From Flavimaribacter sp039888615 (GTDB lineage Bacteria; Pseudomonadota; Alphaproteobacteria; Rhizobiales; Rhizobiaceae), in NCBI GenBank assembly GCA_039888615.1, contig JBDQQS010000001.1: a DNA stretch of 64,000 nucleotides; one strand, written 5' to 3'. This document shows positions 36,661 to 44,938 of the stretch, in pieces. How positions within the stretch are numbered: position 1 is the stretch's first letter; every line of letters starts with the position of its first letter. Below the pieces are notes generated by a model. It made no database searches and was not told the origin of the DNA. It saw only the letters and a list, made by a program, of their open reading frames with translations. A program made the position numbers and the translations under genes.

Positions 36661-37785
36661 ATGAGACTAAGTGCCGGGTTGGTCATTGCTGTTCTTGTAA
36701 CCGCATGTGCGAGCCCTCCCGACGCAGTCGTGGGCGTCGACAATCCCAGGACTTCTGTGACCGGTGTAAGCGGTGCCATTAAGAAGACCGTCTATATTGC
36801 AACGAGTCGCGCCCGCGCCGACGATCCCAATATTCTCTTTACAGGCGAAAGACATGTGGAAGGCGTGCAATACGCCAAGGTCGACATCTATATTCCACCG
36901 AACCACAAGCCCGGATATGTGGAACGTCCAAAATCGGTCCCGCCGGACCCGAAGAATGAGTTTGTCATCCTTAATCCGATCGTTTTTCCCAACAAGCAAG
37001 CTTTTCGAGATGACCTCGACAAAGCCTTGGCCGGACGATCGTTAAAGGACCGGCACAGCATGCTGTTTGTCCACGGGTTCAACACCGATTTTGTTGCTTC
37101 CGTGTCGAGAGCTGCCCAGATTGCATACGATTCCGGATTTAGCGGCATCCCCGTTGTATTCAGTTGGGCATCCCGCGGCAAAACACTCGACTATGTCTAT
37201 GACCTCAACAGCGCTCTTATCGCGCGCGACGATCTGGTCACGACGGCTAATGTGGTCGTGTCGACCAGAACAACGGGTATGGACGTAATCGCCCATTCGA
37301 TGGGCAACCTGCTAACGGTCGAAGCCATGCGCCAGGGCGAAATCACCAACGCATTCAATACAACTGAAAAACTCGAAAACATCATTCTTGCATCGCCGGA
37401 TATCGATGCCGACCTGTTCGCAAAGCAGATGCAGCCTTTTGCGAAGTCACAACGTCGATTTTACGTTCTCATTTCATCAGATGACAAGGCCTTGTCGATC
37501 TCAAGGCGGATCTCAGGCGGGGTCGACCGAGTTGGCAATGAGCCTGCTGAAGAATTGTCAAAACTCGGGGTAACGGTGATCGATCTTTCCAAGATCAAGG
37601 ATACATCCAGTCTCGACCACACCAAGTTCGCCGACTCTCCTGAAATCGTGCAACTGATTGGAGAGAGAATCAATGAGGGCGACACGATAGGAGATGCACG
37701 AACCAGCATGATCGGAAATGTACCTGCGGCGGCCAAGGTCCTGACCGGTTCTGGCAGCGGTGGTGCAATTGTCGTGTTCAACTGA
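36661..37785 (+). CDS. Lipoprotein alpha/beta hydrolase (DUF900 type)
   Basis: 374 residues. The lipobox VTAC puts the lipidated Cys at residue 16, so the protein is a membrane-anchored lipoprotein. The hydrolase core shows LFVHGFNTDF (oxyanion region), VFSWASRG and the nucleophile motif A-H-S-M-G-N with Ser213; the last part of the chain (VLTGSGSGGAIVVFN) is flexible. DUF900 members are esterase-like proteins with no defined substrate. Between two outer-membrane protein genes. Confidence 0.85.
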   Translation: MRLSAGLVIAVLVTACASPPDAVVGVDNPRTSVTGVSGAIKKTVYIATSRARADDPNILFTGERHVEGVQYAKVDIYIPPNHKPGYVERPKSVPPDPKNEFVILNPIVFPNKQAFRDDLDKALAGRSLKDRHSMLFVHGFNTDFVASVSRAAQIAYDSGFSGIPVVFSWASRGKTLDYVYDLNSALIARDDLVTTANVVVSTRTTGMDVIAHSMGNLLTVEAMRQGEITNAFNTTEKLENIILASPDIDADLFAKQMQPFAKSQRRFYVLISSDDKALSISRRISGGVDRVGNEPAEELSKLGVTVIDLSKIKDTSSLDHTKFADSPEIVQLIGERINEGDTIGDARTSMIGNVPAAAKVLTGSGSGGAIVVFN

Positions 37786-37844
37786 GAAGTGATCAGTTCA
37801 TCAACGATCCATTCAGGATAGCTGTAATCGGTTCTGGCTAACGC

Positions 37845-39071
37845 ATGTGCGAGATTCCAAAGTCATCCGAGTGTCAAAAATGGCAAGCCAGGATCTTCCA
37901 TGCGATCCCTGTGGTCTACATTTTTCTTGTTTCATGTATCGCTATATTTATCGTCTCCGAAGCCGGTGCTATCGATCCGGGTACGGGCGATGACGAAGAT
38001 GTGGTTCCCGCTGTTGAAGAGACGCCCCAGCGCGATCTTCGTGTCGAAGACGAAACCGGCGTCTATCGATTTTATGGCTTTTTGAACAAGGGACTTCTGT
38101 CTTACGACGATGGCGGCTCTTCCCGGGCTTATTTTCCGGTCGACAATTGGGGTTATCAGTCGCGTTTCGGAATTGAGGGCAAATCGCGAAAGTTCAATGG
38201 CTGGGCTATAGGAGCAAGGCTGGAACTGGGTTGGGATCCCTATTCCACCATGACAGTCAACCAGACGAACCGATACATTGACTGGTCGGTCACCCTGCGG
38301 AAGGCGGAGATCGCGCTGTTCGGCGATGGATTCGGGGAAATGTTTCTCGGACAGGGAAGTATGGCATCGGACGGCACCGCCGAGGTTGATCTTTCAGGTA
38401 CGACGCTTGCCGGACAGTCCCGAGTGGGCAGAATCGCAGGAGGACAGATGTACCGTCTTACCGATGGCGCCTTGTCCGACACTCAAATTCTCGACACCTA
38501 CACCAACATGGACGGTTTCGGGCGTCGACTGCGTGTTCGCTATGATACGCCGAAATGGAACGGTTTCACTCTGTCGGCGGCGATCGGTCAGACAGTCGTG
38601 CCTAACGTGGAAGACAATCTCGGCTGGGACTTTGCTTTGCGATATTCCGACACGCTTGGGGCATTCAAGCTGGCTGGCGCAATGGCATACTCGCAAAATT
38701 ACTCGGGCGATGAGACTATCGTTGACGGATCAATGTCCGCCCTACACCTCCAGACTGGCGTCAGTCTGACTTTCGCCGCCGGCCGCACCGAAAAGAGCGA
38801 GGAACCGGAACGCTATGTTTATAGCAAGCTCGGCTATCAAGCGAACTGGTTCGAGATTGGCACAACGGCGTTTTCTGTCGACGCCTATCGCGGAAACTCG
38901 ATCGATACGGACGGCGATGCCAGCACTTCCTACGGTTTCCAGTTCGCTCAGGACGTTGAGGACTGGCAGACGACATTTTATCTGGGGTTGCGCACCTATC
39001 GATACGAAGCTCTGCAACAATCCTACCGCAACGGACTTGCAATCATAACCGGTGCGTTTGTCAGCTTTTGA
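37845..39071 (+). CDS. Porin-like outer-membrane protein
   Basis: 408 residues. A long N-terminal region with a hydrophobic stretch (VVYIFLVSCIAIFIVSEAGA) serves as signal; the rest is a barrel with motifs of trimeric proteobacterial porins (GVYRFYGFLNKGLLSYDDG, SRFGIEGKS, AEIALFGDGFGEMFLGQGS, GFGRRLRVRYDTP) and C-terminal ...GAFVSF. It probably lets small solutes through the outer membrane. 59 bases after the DUF900 gene. Confidence 0.8.
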   Translation: MCEIPKSSECQKWQARIFHAIPVVYIFLVSCIAIFIVSEAGAIDPGTGDDEDVVPAVEETPQRDLRVEDETGVYRFYGFLNKGLLSYDDGGSSRAYFPVDNWGYQSRFGIEGKSRKFNGWAIGARLELGWDPYSTMTVNQTNRYIDWSVTLRKAEIALFGDGFGEMFLGQGSMASDGTAEVDLSGTTLAGQSRVGRIAGGQMYRLTDGALSDTQILDTYTNMDGFGRRLRVRYDTPKWNGFTLSAAIGQTVVPNVEDNLGWDFALRYSDTLGAFKLAGAMAYSQNYSGDETIVDGSMSALHLQTGVSLTFAAGRTEKSEEPERYVYSKLGYQANWFEIGTTAFSVDAYRGNSIDTDGDASTSYGFQFAQDVEDWQTTFYLGLRTYRYEALQQSYRNGLAIITGAFVSF

Positions 39072-39107
39072 ATACGGCAACGTTATCCGGCTGTTAGTTC
39101 TGATACC

Positions 39108-40142
39108 TTGCATCGTAGAAATGGGAGCAATCCAATTCGTGCTTTACTGCTATATCTGATGCGGACCACTGCCGGCCTCCTGGTTGTGCTTTTGTCCATA
39201 TATGTTGCTCTTGGCAGCTATTACTGGCTCGGATGGCCCGGCTACCTCAGGTTGGGACTCGCATTTCTTGCAGTCCCCGTTCTGGTTGGCCTGTGGTTCA
39301 TTCCAGGTAGGGGGCGAGTAGCCAGACGTGTTGGTAGCGTGGGGCTCATGATCATATTCTTTTCGACCTATTTTACCAAGAGCCCGGTGCCGCAGGATTG
39401 GGTGCCCCTGCACGCTGAGGAGGCCGAAGTTCACATCAACGGCAGCGAAGCGACGATCACGAACTTTCGTGACGCCGTTCACCGGGTTGGAGTTGCATCA
39501 CAGCCCCGGTGGGTAACCACCAGCTACGATCTGGACAAACTTGAAAGCGCACAGCTGATCCTTCAGCCCTTCGGACAATCCGTGGCGACCGTTCACGTCA
39601 TGACCACATTCCGTTTCACCGATGGCCGGTACCTTGCCGTATCTGTTGAAGCAAGACGCACAAGCTGGACACATTTCGACATGCTCTCCGGCTTCTTCAG
39701 ACATGATCAGCTCTATGTGGTACTCGGCACGGAACGCGACGTGTTATGGAAACGGTTGGCGCACCTTCCCCCGAACGACCTCTACTTTTTTGAATTCACA
39801 CGTTCCTCTGACGAAATCCGACGCTATCTGGAGACGCTGCTAAGATTTACCGAGGACATCCACGAGAAACCGGTCTTCTACTCGACTGCTACGGAAAGCT
39901 GCTTCACGACGCTATTAAGATTGAGCCCGCGATTTGACAATCTCGTCCCCTGGTACGATCCGCGTCGCTGGTTACCCGGAGATTCGGTCAGCCTGTTTCA
40001 GCAACTCGATCTGGTGGACAATAGTGTTTCTACGCAAGAGCTAATCGAGCGCGGCAAGCTCCAGTCTGGCATCAGTCCGCCTTGGGATTTTCCGGACGAG
40101 AAAGCCTGGAGCCGGTACCTGCACGGGAAAATCGGTCAATAA
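39108..40142 (+). CDS. Inner-membrane protein, tentatively DUF4105-like
   Basis: 344 residues from the TTG at 39108, or 327 from the ATG at 39159 (MRTTAGLLVVLLS). Two or three membrane helices at the N-terminus are followed by a periplasmic domain with N-F-R-D-A, T-T-F-R-F and a Y-S-T-A-T-E-S-C-F-T-T-L-L-R segment that resembles the Cys motif of the DUF4105 / Lnb N-terminal family. No enzyme activity can be stated. It follows the porin-like gene by 36 bases. Confidence 0.65.
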   Translation: MHRRNGSNPIRALLLYLMRTTAGLLVVLLSIYVALGSYYWLGWPGYLRLGLAFLAVPVLVGLWFIPGRGRVARRVGSVGLMIIFFSTYFTKSPVPQDWVPLHAEEAEVHINGSEATITNFRDAVHRVGVASQPRWVTTSYDLDKLESAQLILQPFGQSVATVHVMTTFRFTDGRYLAVSVEARRTSWTHFDMLSGFFRHDQLYVVLGTERDVLWKRLAHLPPNDLYFFEFTRSSDEIRRYLETLLRFTEDIHEKPVFYSTATESCFTTLLRLSPRFDNLVPWYDPRRWLPGDSVSLFQQLDLVDNSVSTQELIERGKLQSGISPPWDFPDEKAWSRYLHGKIGQ

Positions 40143-40245
40143 GACGAGTAGATGTCAAAAGTGGCGTGCGCCACCCTCACTGGCGTTTGTTTGCGACGGG
40201 AGTAACGGTAGTCGGCACACAACGAGGACGACAAAGGAGACAACC

Positions 40246-40599
40246 TTGTTCGCATTTGGCTTCAACATTATCCGTCTGCTGTTAGCCGTCGGAAAGTCGA
40301 GGCATGTTCCAGCATTTCGGGCCGGACTGGCGCTTGCGGTTTTCATTCTGATCTCCGGTATGGTTTTCTACCGCAGCGTCGAGGGGTGGTCGTGGATCGA
40401 TTCGCTTTACTTTAGCGCGACGACCGTTTCGACAGTTGGATTTGGCGATCTATCGCCGAAAACAGATCTGGGCAAGGTGTTTACCGTCATCTACATGTTT
40501 GTCGGCATCGGTGTATTCGTACTGCTTTTTTCGCAACTGGCGAAAGCGATGCTGAAATGGACGATCACAACGGCCATTGAATGCACCAATCGAGTTTGA
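40246..40599 (+). CDS. Two-helix potassium channel (ion transport 2 domain)
   Basis: 117 residues. After an N-terminal stretch, two membrane helices flank a pore loop with the selectivity filter T-V-G-F-G-D, near the K+ consensus TVGYGD with Phe for Tyr. No cytoplasmic RCK or cyclic-nucleotide domain follows, so it would assemble as a minimal tetrameric pore. TTG start with AAAGGAGA five bases before it. Last gene of the islet 1 run. Confidence 0.85.
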   Translation: MFAFGFNIIRLLLAVGKSRHVPAFRAGLALAVFILISGMVFYRSVEGWSWIDSLYFSATTVSTVGFGDLSPKTDLGKVFTVIYMFVGIGVFVLLFSQLAKAMLKWTITTAIECTNRV

Positions 40600-41030
40600 A
40601 GAACGAACTGGACAGGTCAATTTCAACTCGCCTAATTTCTGTTTTATATCCTAATTTGATGGTTCGTGTTCTCGATAGGACCTATTGTTCGCACGCCCGC
40701 CTGAGGCCGAGAGCCGGAGCGTATTAGACGTCGAAGTTTGGCACAGTGACATCGCTCGAGCGATGCTCAGACCAATCTTCAATAAACTCACAGGATATGG
40801 TTCCAGCTTTCGTGTGGATTTCAACGACTGCAGATGGACGCGCACATTGGAATCTATTGAATTGAAAACTGAAACCTCTCGGCCTGTCACGCCGGAACAT
40901 CCAAAATCGAACAACTCGTCCAGTAAATATCACCCTGATCGGCTTGTATTTTCGTGCTACTTTTCGTGCTACATTTGACAGCTACAATTGGGCTAAGTCA
41001 TTGAAAACAAAAGAGGGGGCGTCGTTCAAG
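40600..41030. other. Intergenic end of islet 1
   Basis: About 430 bases with no convincing gene. Short frames on both strands (e.g. plus 40685-40978) lack ribosome sites and read through the tandem 12-base repeats. Base composition is more AT-rich than the flanking chromosome. Confidence 0.6.
40949..40972 (+). repeat. Tandem 12-base repeats, arm-site-like, at the islet 1 end
   Basis: TTTTCGTGCTAC occurs twice with no gap (40949-40960 and 40961-40972), followed about 60 bases later by the tRNA-Leu-like core. A second pair at 43917-43940 has the same place relative to core copy 3. Paired direct repeats at this distance from a core are typical of tyrosine integrase arm sites. Confidence 0.7.
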
Positions 41031-41073
41031 AGTCTTCTCGATCGCACCAGCCACAATTCTGGCAAGTTATTGA
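41031..41073 (+). repeat. Attachment-site copy 2 (tRNA-Leu 3' end copy)
   Basis: Matches 29331-29373 at 41 of 43 positions, including the flank beyond CCA. The rest of the tRNA is absent, so this is not a working tRNA gene. It marks the right end of islet 1 and the left end of islet 2. Confidence 0.85.
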
Positions 41074-41390
41074 AAATACAGTATAAAACCCTGTTACTAA
41101 ATCTCGCAAATTGAGTGGCTGTGAAACTCGGTGCTAGCGGCGGTCAGTTCATGAAGCTGGAACGCGGAACAGTCAATGTTATCACCACACCGTCTGCATG
41201 TATTTTTCGATAGAATTCACCGCGAAGGGTTCTACCTATTGTAGCTTTTGCGAGCCGGCTGCCAAAACCATTCGTCGGAATGGTCGGATTGAGGTGTATC
41301 GGCATCGGCTGGGTTGATCTCCCAGGCGACAATAGTGAAAGTGGATGCCGGCGCATCCACTTTGGATTAAGTCCGTCACCTGCATTTTGA

Positions 41391-41813
41391 CTAGGTCAAC
41401 TTCTTCAGGATTTCGAGCATCGCCTCAGACTGATCCGTGTGGTGGTGGGCGAGCTTCCACGTTCCGCCCACCAGCAGGTAGACATTCGTCACGCGATGAT
41501 CGATCGCGGCGGTGTGACCTGCAATGACCAACTTTCCGACCTCGACTCCTGTTTCCAACGCCATATCGGTCCCTGCGACGATCTGTTGATCTTTGAGTCT
41601 GATCTCGCCGCCACTCGCGATTTCGGAAACTTTCGTGAAGCTTGCGATCACGGCGTCGTACCCTTGATCGCGTCCGCCGATCGGATGGTGAGCAGATACT
41701 GACGCGTCTGTGACCCAAACGCTGGACATGGGTGCGGCGTCACCGGCGGCCATCTTGTTAAGCGCGTCGTAGAACTTCTCCGAAGCGGCCAGAACTTGGT
41801 TGTTTACAGACAT
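41391..41813 (-). CDS. NTF2-like (SnoaL/DUF4440) protein
   Basis: 140 residues of the small cone-shaped NTF2-like fold: an N-terminal helix (A-A-S-E-K-F-Y-D-A-L-N-K-M-A-A-G-D), HPIGGRDQG, and a final strand pair with G-T-W-K-L-A-H-H-H-T-D-Q. Such proteins are ligand-binding or isomerase-like; here the substrate is unknown. It is downstream of the sulfotransferase gene (84 bases) on the same strand, so they probably share a transcript. Confidence 0.85.
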   Translation of the reverse strand: MSVNNQVLAASEKFYDALNKMAAGDAAPMSSVWVTDASVSAHHPIGGRDQGYDAVIASFTKVSEIASGGEIRLKDQQIVAGTDMALETGVEVGKLVIAGHTAAIDHRVTNVYLLVGGTWKLAHHHTDQSEAMLEILKKLT

Positions 41814-41897
41814 GATGGAAATCCTTTCTTGAAGGTGATCGGGAAAATTAACGGAGAGCGTCAGAGTTCGCTCCGTGGGTAATTCGGGTGGATTGAG

Positions 41898-42533
41898 CTA
41901 GCTAGCAGCTACTTCTGCGCTACCACGCGTCGCGGCAAAGAATTCGGCGCGCGCGTTGGTTCTGGGATAGGGCTCGTAAGGCACCTCGACGCCAAGAAAA
42001 TCACAAAGTGGTTCCCACCCGTCGGAGGAACGGAACACCAGCACCTGGCCCTTGGATTCCAGAGCTCGGGCGGCTGCAGTGTTCGCCCGGTAGGCGGCAA
42101 GGATACCATCCCTATTGGTATTCCCACCGAGCGCCTTTCCGATGATCACTTTGTCGATCATCTCGAACCAGGTGCGGCGTTCTTCGGGCCAGGATGCTTT
42201 GTCGAGGATGAGCGGCAGTATTGTCTGGGAAAAACTTGCGTACCAATCGTTCGGGTCGCGATCGGACAATATGACCTTGGCTCCAGGGAATGTCGCCAAT
42301 GCATCCTGCCAGAAAGCCGAAACCGGAAAATCGACCGCAGAGCGAAAGTCCGCGAAGATGTTTGCGAAGTCCGGGCGGCCCGCCTCAGCCTCTCGCCAGA
42401 GTCTTATCTGCTCAGGATTGTCGATCACCTCGGACATGTGATGGCAACGACCGAAGCCCAGCAGTTCAAGTGCTACCTTCAGAGAGTTAGTGCCTGTCCG
42501 TCCAAATCCTGCGCCGATGATTTCGAGTGCCAT
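41898..42533 (-). CDS. Sulfotransferase family protein
   Basis: 211 residues. The N-terminal G-A-G-F-G-R-T-G-T-N-S-L-K is the PAPS-binding loop, and V-I-L-S-D-R-D-P-N-D-W-Y the 3'-phosphate motif; the protein has the short form of the eukaryote-like sulfotransferase group. It moves a sulfuryl group from PAPS to an unknown acceptor in the cytoplasm. It diverges from a LysR regulator with 113 bases between, the usual setting of a LysR target. Confidence 0.85.
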   Translation of the reverse strand: MALEIIGAGFGRTGTNSLKVALELLGFGRCHHMSEVIDNPEQIRLWREAEAGRPDFANIFADFRSAVDFPVSAFWQDALATFPGAKVILSDRDPNDWYASFSQTILPLILDKASWPEERRTWFEMIDKVIIGKALGGNTNRDGILAAYRANTAAARALESKGQVLVFRSSDGWEPLCDFLGVEVPYEPYPRTNARAEFFAATRGSAEVAAS

Positions 42534-42646
42534 GATCCAAGATATCCTTTATGAATGCAATCAATCATGACTGCTGGTTTGGTTCGTTCTGGGAGGACTT
42601 AGGCAGAAAAAGCCGCATTTAGTCCAACGAAAGGATTTCATCGTAT

Positions 42647-43606
42647 ATGAATGAAATCGATTTACATCGCGTAGATCTAAATCTTCTCGTGGTTTTTGAG
42701 GTTCTCATGGAGACCCGAAATGTGACGGCCACAGCTGAAAAGATTGGACGCACACAGTCAGCAGTGAGTCATTCCCTCGCGCGGCTCAGGGATCAACTTG
42801 GCGATCCGCTGCTCATCCGGGTCAGCGGGACGATGCAACCCAGCCCGTTTGCGGAGATGATCGTGGAAGATGTGCGCGCTATCCTGCGCAGCATCCGCAG
42901 GGTCATTGCGCCGCGGAGCCAGTTCGACCCGGCAGCCAGCGACCGGGTCTTTCGCATCGCCATGCCGACGCTGACAAGAGTGATCGCGGAAGTCTCGCAT
43001 CGCGTCGAGTCTGAAGCACCCAACTTGAGAATAGAATGGCTGCCAGCCCATCACGATGTCTACCAGTCTCTCGGCGAGGGCCTTATCGACCTGGCGCATC
43101 TGGGCGGTGAACCGCGTCTGCCTGACGGACTGGAGCACCAGGTGATGGAGCCCTTCTCGTGGGTGACATTCGCGCGCCAAGATCACCCGGCATGCGACGC
43201 CTGGGGGCATGACGCTTGGCGCAGGTATCCGCACCTCATGGTCAACGTCACCAGGTCCATGCAAAATCCTTTCCCCGTTACTGCCGAGGCTAATGCCGGC
43301 GCACGACGGGTCAGCACAATGATAGGAGACTCGGCCGGCGTCGCTTCGCTGCTTGCCAAGTCAGACTTCCTTGCGACATTTCCGGCTATACTATTGGCAT
43401 GGGACATGGAGGCCTTTGGACTTCGCGCATTGCGCCCACCAGTTGACCTCGGCCATGTCCCCGTTCGGTTCTTCTGGAGTTCCCGGTTGGCCAACGATGC
43501 CGGCGGCATCTGGATCCGGTCAATTGTGATTGAAGCATATCGTCGCTTGCAGGATGAAGCGGAAGCCAAGTTGAACCGAAACAACCTTCTCCAACCGGAT
43601 GGATGA
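42647..43606 (+). CDS. LysR-family transcriptional regulator
   Basis: 319 residues. The winged HTH is in residues 6-65 (L-N-L-L-V-V-F-E-V-L-M-E-T-R-N-V-T-A-T-A...R-T-Q-S-A-V-S-H-S-L-A-R-L-R), followed by the periplasmic-protein-like effector domain. The opening DLHRVDLNLLVVF is of the NodD/LeuO-like subgroup. AAAGGA lies before the ATG. It is divergent from the sulfotransferase / NTF2-like pair, which it most likely controls; the effector is unknown. Confidence 0.9.
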   Translation: MNEIDLHRVDLNLLVVFEVLMETRNVTATAEKIGRTQSAVSHSLARLRDQLGDPLLIRVSGTMQPSPFAEMIVEDVRAILRSIRRVIAPRSQFDPAASDRVFRIAMPTLTRVIAEVSHRVESEAPNLRIEWLPAHHDVYQSLGEGLIDLAHLGGEPRLPDGLEHQVMEPFSWVTFARQDHPACDAWGHDAWRRYPHLMVNVTRSMQNPFPVTAEANAGARRVSTMIGDSAGVASLLAKSDFLATFPAILLAWDMEAFGLRALRPPVDLGHVPVRFFWSSRLANDAGGIWIRSIVIEAYRRLQDEAEAKLNRNNLLQPDG

Positions 43607-43916
43607 TGTGAGCTGCTCCCCGATCATTGGACAGTTTTCGACGTACATGCTCGGACTCCACAACACGTTCGATCTTTGCAGGAAATGCGAGATCGTTGTA
43701 GCGCCAACTCTCGGCCCCAGTCGTTCATTGTGTGGCTGCACGACATGTCTGGAGAGTATCGGTGCAATGGTATGAACGTTTAGTCGCGGAAGAGCATTTT
43801 CGTTCTGTCACTCGTGTTTTGGTAGTGGATTGGTTTACACTCAACACTGGATGTATGCAGTTTCCTGCTGACGCTTTCAGACTCTGCGGTCAGGAGAGCA
43901 TATCTTGAGCTGCAAC

Positions 43917-43940
43917 TTTTTGTGTTACTTTTTGTGCTAC
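43917..43940 (+). repeat. Tandem 12-base repeats, arm-site-like, at the islet 2 end
   Basis: TTTTTGTGTTAC and TTTTTGTGCTAC lie side by side. With the following GCTAAGTTATTGAAAAG they align with the sequence before core copy 2, showing that both islet ends descend from one attachment region. The stretch 43607-43916 before it holds nothing else. Confidence 0.65.
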
Positions 43941-43998
43941 ATTTTAAGCCTTGAATGTCGCTAAGTTATTGAAAAGAAAAGAGTGGAAGCCGCTGATG

Positions 43999-44017
43999 AG
44001 TCTTCTTGACCGCACCA
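43999..44017 (+). repeat. Attachment-site copy 3 (short tRNA-Leu core)
   Basis: AGTCTTCTTGACCGCACCA differs from the tRNA-Leu end at one base. Similarity stops after CCA, unlike copy 2, so it is an older or recombined end. Confidence 0.7.
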
Positions 44018-44126
44018 ATGTCTCAAAAAGAAATTTTAAACCATTGAAAATCAATATGTATCCGGTTGCGTAGCTACGCGTTTCGAGCAGCTCTGGCGCT
44101 GTGCAGTTCCCTGATATTTTCGATCT

Positions 44127-44323
44127 GGCTTTGTTTCGGGAATCTGTCGTTTCGGCCTTGTTTGTATTCGGCGACGCCGAAATCTGGCTTTGTTTCGGTA
44201 AATTGCGATTCAGACTTTGTCTGCGGTTCTCAAGCCGCTGCTGATTTGGGTTTGTTTCGGGAATTCGGGTTTTGCGCGTTCTCCTGCGAGTCAGCCGCAC
44301 CCACTGGCTTTGTTTCGGGAATC
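44127..44323 (+). repeat. Four-copy short repeat with about 60-base spacing
   Basis: GGCTTTGTTTCGG plus (G/T)AA(T) occurs with starts at 44127, 44186, 44248 (GGG variant) and 44306, i.e. steps of 59, 62 and 58. The sequences between do not match each other well. It lies just after attachment copy 3. The rest of the gap to 44557 holds no gene I can support. Confidence 0.6.
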
Positions 44324-44557
44324 CGGAAAATCCATCTTTGTCCGCTGAATGTGGTCGTCGTGACGTCTGTGCTTATCCCACGTCATAGCACAAAAGCGAG
44401 GCCGATGCAGTATCTATGTTCTATTTATGTTCCATATTATGCGCTGCGGAGCCTGCCTGACGCCGGATCGACTTAAGCGCTGGTATTAGCATCGTCGCGC
44501 GGTCTACAGTCTAAAAATCCGTCTGATATGACCTGTTGCCCCAGGAAAGGGATAGAA

Positions 44558-44932
44558 ATGAACGCAGAGGCCGGCGACGCACCACTAGAATTTTCCAAAT
44601 TCCGTGATCCCAGCCTGCATGATTTCGAGATCAGGCAGGTTTCCTGTTCATTCGAGAGAGTGTCTCTCCAACTCGAACTGGAGGAGAGGAAGAAACTCCG
44701 AATGGATCTGTTTGGCGTCCATGCGATTGCCTTCTGCGTCGAGCACCCGAAAAATGTCATTTTCGATTGCTTCTATACCGAGATTGATCAATCCAACCTC
44801 AACGCCGTCAAATCCCGGTTCAGGTATATCTTCAGCGGGGAAGAAATCATCGGAAAATTGTTTGTAGCCATGGATTTCAGCACGCCGTCCGAATTTGGCT
44901 GCATATGCGACCGGCTCGAGGTCAGGGAATAA
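44558..44932 (+). CDS. Conserved-looking hypothetical protein
   Basis: 124 residues from the ATG at 44558 (AAAGGGA before it; an upstream in-frame ATG at 44528 lacks a site). Soluble, mixed alpha/beta, with no signal. The segment D-L-F-G-V-H-A-I-A-F-C-V-E-H-P-K-N-V-I-F-D looks structured, but I do not recognise the family. It ends 6 bases before a Sel1-repeat gene, so the two are likely one transcript. Confidence 0.6.
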   Translation: MNAEAGDAPLEFSKFRDPSLHDFEIRQVSCSFERVSLQLELEERKKLRMDLFGVHAIAFCVEHPKNVIFDCFYTEIDQSNLNAVKSRFRYIFSGEEIIGKLFVAMDFSTPSEFGCICDRLEVRE

Positions 44933-44938
44933 GACCAG

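Larger units (their letters stand above)
29350..41073. mobile_element. Genomic islet 1, flanked by tRNA-Leu repeats, no integrase
   Basis: The segment between the tRNA-Leu end and its near-perfect copy at 41031-41073 is about 11.7 kb. It holds only accessory genes: a TPR membrane protein, a 71-residue protein, and a same-strand envelope operon from sulfatase to K+ channel. The distal end has tandem 12-base repeats ahead of the tRNA-like core, an attR-like layout. No tyrosine recombinase or excisionase is seen in any frame. The first gap (29374-29598) holds nothing recognisable. Confidence 0.65.
41074..44017. mobile_element. Genomic islet 2, between attachment copies 2 and 3
   Basis: About 2.9 kb holding an NTF2-like gene, a sulfotransferase gene and a divergent LysR regulator, ended by arm-like repeats and a 19-base core copy with one mismatch. 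No recombinase. The stretch 41074-41390 holds no gene that I can support. Confidence 0.55.

Noticed and set aside
40685..40978. 97-codon plus-strand ORF near the islet 1 end as an integrase fragment
   Set aside because: No tyrosine-recombinase residues (R..HxxR..Y), no ribosome site, and its end is made of the 12-base repeats.
41031..41073. Second tRNA-Leu gene
   Set aside because: Only the 3' part is present; D-arm, anticodon arm and 5' acceptor strand are missing.
43944..44300. 118-codon minus-strand ORF across the repeat array
   Set aside because: Low-complexity Arg/Asn/Pro/Thr-rich translation of the repeats, running through attachment copy 3; no start signal.
44127..44323. Possible CRISPR array
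   Set aside because: Repeats are short and imperfect, only four copies, no leader and no cas genes; kept only as a repeat.
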